From Microcaldota archaeon (GTDB taxonomy: Archaea > Micrarchaeota > Micrarchaeia > Anstonellales > Bilamarchaeaceae), in assembly GCA_016932815.1 (NCBI GenBank), contig JAFGCC010000014.1, positions 144,129 through 208,128 on the forward strand: DNA of 64,000 nucleotides. The letters run 5' to 3'. A program made the translations under genes and the position numbers. Below the pieces are notes generated by a model. It searched no databases. It saw nothing but the letters and a program-made list of their open reading frames with translations, and had not been told where the DNA came from. This document shows, piece after piece, positions 16,504-22,596 of this stretch. The number at the start of each line of letters is the position of its first letter. Position 1 is the stretch's first letter.

Positions 16504-16572
16504 GCAGGGGCGCAAGTTGCAAAGCAACTTGGCGGGTATTCGCGCGAACGCGAATCTGACCGCCACCCCTGC
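16504..16572 (-). repeat. tRNA-like/three-way-junction element upstream of tRNA-Leu
   Basis: A 69-nt sequence begins with the same GCAGGGGTGGCGG as the adjacent tRNA-Leu and ends with its own CCCCTGC, so a 7-bp terminal stem forms. Inside are a GGCGG/CCGCC stem capped by ATTCGCG-TTCG-CGCGAAT and a second hairpin AAGTTGC-TTT-GCAACTT. It therefore folds like a truncated cloverleaf but has no T arm or anticodon loop. It could be a degenerate tRNA copy, a structured RNA processed with the tRNA, or a small inverted-repeat insertion that used the tRNA 5' end as target. Confidence 0.6.
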
Positions 16573-16708
16573 ATATTGTGCGGCGATTTCGCCTTTCACA
16601 GGCAGCAAAAGCACGCTGCCCTCGTTATCCCTGAATATGGGACAAGGTTTCTTTTTTAAGGTGGATATCTTTAAAAACCCGTTCCCGGCTCCGCTTGTGC
16701 TAAGATGC

Positions 16709-17371
16709 CTAATAAAACCAGGGTTCATAAGAAGTGTCATCGTCCTTGCTGCCTTTGGATGAGCCTGCATTGTTTGGGGTTGCGGGCTTGTTTGAAGGCG
16801 CGGGATTGGGCGTTGTTGGGGCGTTGGAACCCTGACCGGATTGGTTTGCCCTCTTTGTCTGGGGCGCTGGAAGTTGCGGTGCTGGCTTGGGCGGCGCTGG
16901 AAGTTGCGGTGCTGGCTTGGGCTTCTGGGCGGGGGGAGGCGGGGGCACTGTTTTTGTGGGCCTTGAAGGGTATGGCTTGAGGGGCTGGGGCTGGCTGGCC
17001 GCGCTCTTGCCTTTATCCTTGCCATCTTCCTTGTTGGAACCGTCTTCCTCTTTTACGTCCACCCATTCCCCATCCACATAGCGCTGGTGCCTGCGGACCC
17101 TCCACTTGGGGCCTTCGTTTTCGCTTGCCTCTTTTTCCTGCGCTTCTTCCCTCCTCTGCTTCTCCAGCTTGGTTAGGGGACGCCACTCGCCATCTTTTTT
17201 GTGTTCGCATGAGCGCTCTCTCTTGCCGGTTAATCCGAAATCCTTTGCGCTAACAGAAAGGGTTTCTTCGGAGCGGAACTTTACCCTGAACCATTCGCAT
17301 CTGGGAGGCCTGCCCTGAAGGCGGGCTGCGGGTGGATTGCTGTTGGGTTTTTCGGATTTGCAAAAGGCCAT
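16709..17371 (-). CDS. Disordered Pro-rich protein with SAKDFGL motif
   Basis: 220-residue protein of unknown function, mostly low-complexity: a charged N-terminal part, then Pro/Ala/Gln repeats (PAPQLPAPPKPAPQLPAP) and Asn/Ser-rich tail. Its one conserved piece, LSVSAKDFGLTGKRERSCEH near residue 40, reappears in the neighbouring upstream gene, and WRVRRHQRYVDGEWVDV suggests a short beta-hairpin. I use ATG 17371, which follows a TAAGGAG stop/ribosome-site overlap of the previous gene; the ORF-track start at 17437 overlaps that gene. The two genes form an operon. No signal peptide or membrane helix is seen. Confidence 0.7.
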   Translation of the reverse strand: MAFCKSEKPNSNPPAARLQGRPPRCEWFRVKFRSEETLSVSAKDFGLTGKRERSCEHKKDGEWRPLTKLEKQRREEAQEKEASENEGPKWRVRRHQRYVDGEWVDVKEEDGSNKEDGKDKGKSAASQPQPLKPYPSRPTKTVPPPPPAQKPKPAPQLPAPPKPAPQLPAPQTKRANQSGQGSNAPTTPNPAPSNKPATPNNAGSSKGSKDDDTSYEPWFY

Positions 17372-17388
17372 GCACAAATTCGCTCTCC

Positions 17389-18522
17389 TTATTCTTTGGG
17401 GTCCGTATCGTGGAAGCTTCCGGGGAGGCAGCGGCACATCAATTCCAGAAGCCGAATCCGGTCCTTCTTTTCCTTTTCTGCGGATGCGCCTTGTTCATTA
17501 CCGTTTTTCGCTTTGGAACCTTTTTCCTTTTGGAATCCTTCGCCAACCCCAGTATGGTCGCGGGTGCGCTCTCCCTTGCTTTTTAGCCCGAAATCCTTTG
17601 CGCTTATGGTAAGGGTTGGCTCTCCGGAATCCGTTTCCAAGGGGGATGTGCGAAGGGCTGGGAGCCCCTGCTCCCATGCGTAATCCTCATCGTCTTCTAG
17701 GAACTTGTATGGGTCCAATTTCTCATCATTCTCCCCATCCTTTGCCTTGGGATTGCCAGGAGCTTTTGCCTTGGAGCGTGGGGTGGCGGGGATTGTGTCG
17801 CGCTTGGCGGGGGTGCCCGCATCCTTGTCCTTGTAAGCATCCTTGGTATGGGGGCCAGGGAGTATGGGCCCTGGGACCGCCCTCTTGTTTGGGGGAGTGG
17901 GCACAGAAGGCTTGTTTCCCCCGATTACGACTTTTCCCTTTTTCCTTGGGAGGTTTGGGAGATTGAGTATGGGGTTGCTGTTTCCGGATGTGCTTGCGGG
18001 AGCCTGCTTGGGCGGCTTTTTGAGCGGATCATAAGGCGCAACCCTGGGCTTCTTTGAAGGGGGAACCAAGGCCGGGAGCCTTACGCGTTTCTTTTTGGAG
18101 CTTGCGGTGCTTCCTTTGCCGGAAGCCTTCTTCCAGCGGGGGTCGTCTGGCCAGATGGATGTTGAAGAAGGATTGGGCGGCTCCGCCTTCTTGGGGAGAA
18201 CGTTGCCATTCGCATCAATCTCCTCCCATTCGCCCGTTTTTTCGTTCTTGCGGGCGCGGCTGAGCACTTTTCTGCCCATTGCGCTTTGCTTGGACGAAGT
18301 GGATACGGAACCCTCCTTGAGGGATGCCCTGCCGGAAAAGCCGGCAGGCGCATGCTTGCCTCCTGAAGACGGGGGGGAAGTTGCATACCATTTTTTGGGC
18401 AGGAGGGGAAGCTGCTGGAGGTTGCCATTGGGCCAGGGGGCCTTGTTGCGGCTGGGAAGTGGAGGGCGCTCTGGGAAAGATATGTTGGGCATTTTAAGGC
18501 GTATTTGTTTGGGTGCGGCCAT
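17389..18522 (-). CDS. Disordered Lys/Pro-rich protein with SAKDFGL motif
   Basis: 377-residue protein dominated by Lys, Pro, Ser and Gly in low-complexity segments, with no transmembrane helix. Near residue 310 it carries LTISAKDFGLKSKGERTRDH, the same motif as in the downstream paralog. Short aromatic signatures (GEWEEIDANGNV; IWPDDPRWKK) are like those of the partner (GEWVDVKEED; WRPLTKLEK). A TATA box (TTTATAAAC) lies about 25 nt upstream, giving a leaderless start at ATGGCCGC. I do not know the function; a DNA- or RNA-binding or scaffold role would fit the composition. Confidence 0.72.
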   Translation of the reverse strand: MAAPKQIRLKMPNISFPERPPLPSRNKAPWPNGNLQQLPLLPKKWYATSPPSSGGKHAPAGFSGRASLKEGSVSTSSKQSAMGRKVLSRARKNEKTGEWEEIDANGNVLPKKAEPPNPSSTSIWPDDPRWKKASGKGSTASSKKKRVRLPALVPPSKKPRVAPYDPLKKPPKQAPASTSGNSNPILNLPNLPRKKGKVVIGGNKPSVPTPPNKRAVPGPILPGPHTKDAYKDKDAGTPAKRDTIPATPRSKAKAPGNPKAKDGENDEKLDPYKFLEDDEDYAWEQGLPALRTSPLETDSGEPTLTISAKDFGLKSKGERTRDHTGVGEGFQKEKGSKAKNGNEQGASAEKEKKDRIRLLELMCRCLPGSFHDTDPKE

Positions 18523-18543
18523 GGATATATCCTGTTAATAAGT

Positions 18544-18552
18544 GTTTATAAA
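18544..18552 (-). promoter_or_regulatory. TATA box of the SAKDFGL operon
   Basis: Minus-strand TTTATAAAC centred about 26 nt upstream of ATG 18522. It is divergent from the CDF-gene promoter 30 nt away. Confidence 0.5.
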
Positions 18553-18580
18553 TGGTTTGTTTGGGGGGTTTGGAGCCCAC

Positions 18581-18591
18581 ATTTAAAAAGC
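18581..18591 (+). promoter_or_regulatory. TATA box of the CDF transporter gene
   Basis: ATTTAAAAAGC lies about 27 nt upstream of ATG 18613 and supports that start over the longer ORF-track start at 18505. Confidence 0.5.
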
Positions 18592-18612
18592 TCTCCGCCC
18601 AATCAAGCGCAT

Positions 18613-19470
18613 ATGCTCAAAAACGGGGCGGAAAAAACCGGGTTCTCGGCGTTCCTGCTAAACATCTTCCTTTTTGCATTAAAGATGGCTGCGGGGATAA
18701 TGTCCGGGAGTTTGGCGGTGATTTCGGATGCCTTAAATTCATTCCTGGACTGCCTCTCATACCTGCTTGCATTCTTGTCCATACGGTTTTCGGGGCAGGC
18801 ACCGGACAGGGACCATCCATTCGGGCACAGGAGGGCGGAGCCGCTATCCGCTTTGGTAGTGGCGATTTTCACCGGAATCCTGGGAATAGAAATCCTAAAG
18901 AGCGCCATCATGGGGATGATGGGGGAGGATGGCGCAATAGAGATTACGGAGTTCACTTTTGCCGCGCTTGGGATTGCAATCCTAATCAAGATATTCATGC
19001 ATTTCTACCTCATGCGCAGCGCGAAGGAGAACATGAGCTCATCGCTGGAGGCTCTTGCAATAGACTCCAGGAACGACGTGCTTGCGACTTCGGTTGCGCT
19101 ATTGGGGGTGGCTTCAAGCTATGCGGGCATTGCAATCATGGACAAGGTTGCGGCGATAGGGATTGCGTTCTACATACTGCGCTCAGGCTACCTGATTGCG
19201 AAGAAAAACATAGACTACCTGCTTGGGGCGAGCCCGGACAGGAAGATGATGAAGGAACTGCGCACTGCCGCAAAATCCGTGGAGGGGGTAAAGGGGCTTT
19301 CGGTCTTGCGCGCGCACTATGTGGGGGACCGGCTGCACGTTGAGGCGGGGATAGTGCTGGATAGGAAAATGAAAACCGAGAAAACGCACGAGATAGGAGT
19401 CAGGGTGCAAAAGAAGCTTGAGGGAATCAGGCTGGTATCCAGGGCATTCGTGCACATAGATTACGAATAA
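18613..19470 (+). CDS. Cation diffusion facilitator (CDF) transporter
   Basis: 285-residue six-helix metal/proton antiporter of the CDF family, with a cytoplasmic C-terminal metallochaperone-like domain (about residues 205-285). Family motifs include GSLAVISDALNSFLD in helix 2, RDHPFGHRRAEPLSA, and AIDSRNDVLAT in helix 5. The metal site reads N-x-x-x-D (helix 2) and D-x-x-x-D (helix 5) instead of the H-x-x-x-D of zinc transporters, which in characterised relatives goes with manganese (or iron) transport; that specificity is inference. Start at 18613 is set by the TATA box. It is not in an obvious operon. Confidence 0.92.
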   Translation: MLKNGAEKTGFSAFLLNIFLFALKMAAGIMSGSLAVISDALNSFLDCLSYLLAFLSIRFSGQAPDRDHPFGHRRAEPLSALVVAIFTGILGIEILKSAIMGMMGEDGAIEITEFTFAALGIAILIKIFMHFYLMRSAKENMSSSLEALAIDSRNDVLATSVALLGVASSYAGIAIMDKVAAIGIAFYILRSGYLIAKKNIDYLLGASPDRKMMKELRTAAKSVEGVKGLSVLRAHYVGDRLHVEAGIVLDRKMKTEKTHEIGVRVQKKLEGIRLVSRAFVHIDYE

Positions 19471-19544
19471 GTGGGGCGCCCAACACCCGGCACGGGCTAA
19501 TCCGGCTCCCGCCAATCATTCTGGGCCATTCTCCGCAGGCGGGG

Positions 19545-19955
19545 CTATTCGCCGATTATCTTTACTAGGACGCGCTTTTGCCGCTGGCCGTCGAACTCGC
19601 AGTAGAAAACCTGCTCCCAGGTGCCAAAGTCCAATTTGCCGTTTGTAATCGGGAGGACGACCTGGTGTGCCATTAGCTGCCTCCAGATGTGGGCTGCGGC
19701 GTTGTCCTCTCCCACGTTGTGCGCGTATTTCGCGTTGTAGGGCACTAGGCGCTCCAGGGTGCGGATGTAATCCCCGATTAGGCCGCCCTCGTTGTCATTT
19801 ACTATTACCGCGGCTGTGATGTGCATGGGATTCACAAGAGCGAATCCCTCTTTTACCCCGGATTTTTCCACCGCGGCTTCCACTTCACCGGTTATGCGTA
19901 TGAATTCCACTTTCTCCTTCGTCCTGAAAGTGAGGTATTCGGTATGGGATTTCAT
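19545..19955 (-). CDS. YjbQ/UPF0047 family protein
   Basis: 136-residue protein of the UPF0047 fold. Signatures: [48 protein letters not shown] and [18 protein letters not shown]. Members show weak thiamine-phosphate synthase activity in vitro but the physiological role is unproven. The length is standard. It lies 9 nt downstream of the rubrerythrin-like gene and ends 74 nt short of the CDF gene end, transcribed in the opposite direction. Confidence 0.93.
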   Translation of the reverse strand: MKSHTEYLTFRTKEKVEFIRITGEVEAAVEKSGVKEGFALVNPMHITAAVIVNDNEGGLIGDYIRTLERLVPYNAKYAHNVGEDNAAAHIWRQLMAHQVVLPITNGKLDFGTWEQVFYCEFDGQRQKRVLVKIIGE

Positions 19956-19964
19956 CGGAACCGC

Positions 19965-20489
19965 CTATTCCGAGAGGCTCAGGTGGTCGGACTCTATTTT
20001 TATTAGTTCCCCGAAGAAGAGCTTTACCTTCTCGTCTTCCACTTCGGAAAACGCCAGCTTGTAGGCGTTTATCGCGCGGGTTTCGCGCGCGTGGGATTCG
20101 GCAAGGTTCTCCTCTATTGTTTCGCGGGCCTTGTCCGCTTCGGTCTCCAATGATTCGAAATCCGGCATCGCAGCACCTAGGAACCTGACTATGACTTCCG
20201 CGTGCTCCCGCTCTATTTTGGAGAGCGCCTTGAACATCTTCTGGTCCTGCACCACCCCCGGGGCTTTGGAAACGTTCCGGTAGAAATTGGTGTTGCCCAC
20301 TTCAAGCTGGAGCGCGGCTTCCAGGTGGGTGCGGGCGGCCTCGCTTATTTCGCCCCCCCAGAGGGGCTCCCACTTCTCGGCTTCTACTATCCTTACTCCG
20401 AATGCCCCGCAAAAGGGGCACCTGCTTGGGGCGCCTACGCCAAGGTAGGGCTCTCCGCATATCTCGCATATGTACTGCTGGTATTTCAT
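19965..20489 (-). CDS. Rubrerythrin-like ferritin-fold protein with N-terminal rubredoxin-type zinc/iron site
   Basis: 174 residues. The N-terminus has two CxxC pairs (CEICGEPYLG, CPFCGA), a rubredoxin-like knuckle. The rest is a four-helix bundle with carboxylate/His ligands in the order E (LQLEVGNTNFYRNV), EREHAEV, ESHARETRAINAY and KIESDHLSLSE, the usual diiron pattern. Rubrerythrins reduce peroxide in anaerobes; here the knuckle precedes the bundle, a reversed rubrerythrin arrangement. I chose ATG 20489 (GGTG upstream) over GTG 20498. It is co-directional with YjbQ and only 9 nt from it. Confidence 0.85.
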   Translation of the reverse strand: MKYQQYICEICGEPYLGVGAPSRCPFCGAFGVRIVEAEKWEPLWGGEISEAARTHLEAALQLEVGNTNFYRNVSKAPGVVQDQKMFKALSKIEREHAEVIVRFLGAAMPDFESLETEADKARETIEENLAESHARETRAINAYKLAFSEVEDEKVKLFFGELIKIESDHLSLSE

Positions 20490-20554
20490 GAACTGCACCT
20501 TCGGCTGGACGTTGAATCAAAAACCCCCCGTTTCTCCCTGGAAATGAACAGGCA

Positions 20555-20713
20555 TTACTGCTGTTCTTCTTCTGCGAACTTCTTGATTTCTTCAAAGTTC
20601 TCTACGATTAGCCTTGCCTTGTTCTTTCCGAAGCTAAAACCGTACTGGTCATTCTCATCCCTCTTGAGGATGATAACCTTGTTTCCCTTGAATTCTCCAA
20701 ATTCCACAGTCAT
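20555..20713 (-). CDS. Small conserved-looking protein (52 aa), absent from ORF track
   Basis: Reading frame of 52 codons: MTVEFGEFKGNKVIILKRDE, then NDQYGFSFGKNKARLIVENF and EEIKKFAEEEQQ. It has a GGTGA ribosome site 5 nt before the ATG and an AT-rich promoter region (TATAAATTATAAATATAAAA) about 20-45 nt further up. The sequence alternates charged and hydrophobic residues as expected for a small beta-rich fold with a C-terminal helix. I do not know its function. Codon use is like that of real genes, and no better plus-strand frame exists here. Confidence 0.75.
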   Translation of the reverse strand: MTVEFGEFKGNKVIILKRDENDQYGFSFGKNKARLIVENFEEIKKFAEEEQQ

Positions 20714-20757
20714 TTGCTCACCTATATTTTATATTTATAATTTATAGGGTAATTAAA

Positions 20758-20781
20758 AGGGCATCTTTTTAAAGGTGCCCT
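20758..20781 (-). terminator. Hairpin terminator after the small zinc protein gene
   Basis: AGGGCA...TGCCCT with an inner CTTT/AAAG extension forms a stem-loop, and the minus strand continues with TTTTAATTACCC, so a U-tract follows the stem. It lies about 100 nt past the stop of the gene at 20886..21032. Confidence 0.45.
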
Positions 20782-20885
20782 ATTGCGCACTAGCAGGGGC
20801 AATACGCACAAAAACGGGAATTAGAGTAAAAAACAAAAACAAAAAAAAGAACTAAACCAATAATCATCTAATCAATAGAATGTTA

Positions 20886-21032
20886 TCAGAATCTAGATCT
20901 TGGCTTAAAGCAGTCCCTGCAATATACGGGCCTGCCTTCGGTTGGCTTGAACGGCACTTTGCATGGCTTTCCGCATTTTGCGCAGACCGCATCGTGCATC
21001 TCTCTTTCAGGCCTTCCGCCTTCTTCAGTCAT
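20886..21032 (-). CDS. Small zinc-ribbon protein (48 aa), absent from ORF track
   Basis: 48-residue protein with an N-terminal charged stretch followed by VCAKCGKPCKVPFKPTEGRP and VYCRDCF: two CxxC pairs 17 residues apart with the C-G-x-x-C-x-V-P-F-K-P and Y-C-x-x-C patterns. This is a widespread small archaeal zinc-ribbon (found as a stand-alone protein and at protein ends), suspected of nucleic-acid binding without firm proof. GGTGA is 5 nt before the ATG. The leader upstream contains an inverted repeat CCGGGTC...GCCCGG. Confidence 0.85.
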   Translation of the reverse strand: MTEEGGRPEREMHDAVCAKCGKPCKVPFKPTEGRPVYCRDCFKPRSRF

Positions 21033-21043
21033 ATTTTCACCTA

Positions 21044-21060
21044 TTTTTTACCGGGCTCAA
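21044..21060 (-). promoter_or_regulatory. Inverted repeat in the leader of the small zinc protein gene
   Basis: CCGGGTCTTGAGCCCGG on the minus strand forms a stem just upstream of the ribosome site of the 48-aa gene; a TTTATTAAGG box lies about 40 nt further up. It could be an RNA control element or chance. Confidence 0.25.
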
Positions 21061-21178
21061 GACCCGGATATGTATATTGCACATTTACCCCTTAATAAAC
21101 CCATCGGATTGAGCCAACCCCGGGGCATCTTGCCTAAGCGGAGGGAAATGCCCCTTAAACGGGGCTTGGGTGGGGAAA

Positions 21179-21454
21179 TTATTTTCTTCCCGTAACCTTG
21201 ATTAGGTGGTAGCCAAACTGGGTTTTTACCGGCTTGGAAACCTCGCCTTCCTTGAGGGAGAAAGCCGCATCCTCAAATTCCTTTACCATCTGGCCTTTCC
21301 CGAAGAATCCCAGGTCCCCGCCGCTTGCCCTGCTTGGGCATTCCGAATAGTCCTTTGCGAGTTTTGCAAAATCCTTGCCATTTGCAAGCTCCTTGCAGAG
21401 CCATTTTGCCTTGTCCTCGGTTTTTACCAGTATGTGGCTTGCTCTTACCATCAT
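21179..21454 (-). CDS. Parvulin-type peptidyl-prolyl isomerase
   Basis: 91-residue single-domain PpiC/parvulin. It starts with [13 protein letters not shown], continues [42 protein letters not shown] and ends [14 protein letters not shown], covering the complete fold with the catalytic His of the SHIL motif, the Cys of YSECPS and the C-terminal HLI. It has no signal peptide, so it acts in the cytoplasm. Start: two adjacent ATGs (21454, 21451); a TTG upstream is the ORF-track start. TTAATAATG about 25-30 nt upstream may be the promoter. Confidence 0.95.
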   Translation of the reverse strand: MMVRASHILVKTEDKAKWLCKELANGKDFAKLAKDYSECPSRASGGDLGFFGKGQMVKEFEDAAFSLKEGEVSKPVKTQFGYHLIKVTGRK

Positions 21455-21591
21455 TTTAATCAACGGGTGGGAAATGGGCGGAAAACATTATTAAGGGTTG
21501 TCTGCGCGGGGCGGGGATGCCGGGAGCCTGCGGAATGGAAGCGGGGTGCGGGGCAGGCGGAGAGGGAATGTGCCGGAGGCCGGGGGGAAGA

Positions 21592-22548
21592 TTAACTCTT
21601 TGCGGCTTGGGATGGGGAAGGGGAGGCGAGGGTGCGCTGTGCGCTTGCCGGGGACGTTTTTATGTGGGGGCTCTTTTTGCTTAGCGCGCTAATTAACTGC
21701 GAGCCGTCCCCATGCACGAATTCCACTTCTTTCGGGTTTACGGCTTCTATGTATCCTAGGATGTCTGAGAAATCCGCATGGTCGCTAAGCGGGAAGCCCG
21801 CATGGGTGTTGGCGCGGTATTTCTGCACCCATCCCGAAACCGATGCGGAGTATGCCGGGAGGTTGAAGGCGGCTGATAGTTTGGAGGCGAAACTGCGCTT
21901 TGCGATTCTTGGGGGGGCAATTGCCACAAAGGGGCCGCGCATTATCTCTTCTGCCTCTTGCGTGCCCGCGACTGCGCGCTCTAGCTTTATGCCGTGCTTT
22001 TCATAGACCTTGTTGAAGTGCTCGGAGTCTTCTGTCACTATCGGGGTTATGCCGCAATACTCGTTTAGGGCGCCTATTAGCTCCTGGGTTTTTCCCAGGT
22101 TGTAGGCTCCGAAAATCAGGATTGCATCCTGGTTCTGCGTCACCCATTTTGCGATTTGCGAATAGACTTCGTGCGGGCTTGGGAATGAGAATGAGGGGTC
22201 CCCGTAGGTGCACTCAATTATCAGCCTGTCCGCTTCTTTGGGGGTTGCGCCCTTTGTGCAGATTCCCTCCTTTGTGCGGAAATCCCCGGTGTATAGGATT
22301 GAGCCTCCGTCGGTTTGCGCATATAGCGCTGAGGAGCCTAGGATGTGGCCGGCATTTAGGAGTTCGGCTTGGGGATGGGAGGCTATTGAGGCTTGGAGGG
22401 AGGCTAGTTCAAGCGTCGCTTGTGTTGCGATGATTTCTTCTTTTTTCTTCATGCCGTTTAGGTGGTCCCCGTGCGCATGGGACAAAAAGGGAAGGTCGCA
22501 CTTCCCTTTGTCCAGGCCGATGGATTTTTTTCCAACCTTGATTAGCAT
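21592..22548 (-). CDS. Beta-CASP metallo-beta-lactamase-fold nuclease (mRNA 3'-end type, short form)
   Basis: 318-residue zinc hydrolase. The zinc motif is LSHAHGDHLNG near residue 24, followed by GHILGSSALY, YTGDFRTKE, ECTYGDPSF and the distal SDHADF and FVHGDG motifs (near 258 and 281). The beta-CASP insert contains LIFGAYNLGKTQ. It resembles the archaeal putative exonuclease/Artemis-like class and is shorter than the KH-domain CPSF type. The last 30 residues are Ser/Ala/Pro-rich and probably disordered. The gene just upstream on the same strand is the caspase-like protein; the gap is about 48 nt, so co-transcription is possible. Confidence 0.9.
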   Translation of the reverse strand: MLIKVGKKSIGLDKGKCDLPFLSHAHGDHLNGMKKKEEIIATQATLELASLQASIASHPQAELLNAGHILGSSALYAQTDGGSILYTGDFRTKEGICTKGATPKEADRLIIECTYGDPSFSFPSPHEVYSQIAKWVTQNQDAILIFGAYNLGKTQELIGALNEYCGITPIVTEDSEHFNKVYEKHGIKLERAVAGTQEAEEIMRGPFVAIAPPRIAKRSFASKLSAAFNLPAYSASVSGWVQKYRANTHAGFPLSDHADFSDILGYIEAVNPKEVEFVHGDGSQLISALSKKSPHIKTSPASAQRTLASPSPSQAAKS

Positions 22549-22596
22549 GATGCGGCAATCGTAAATAGATAATAAATAGGTTAGCGAGCAAGGGGG

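Noticed and set aside
20880-21095. Plus-strand 71-aa ORF
   Set aside because: It is the antisense of the small zinc-ribbon gene, which has clear CxxC pairs and a ribosome site.
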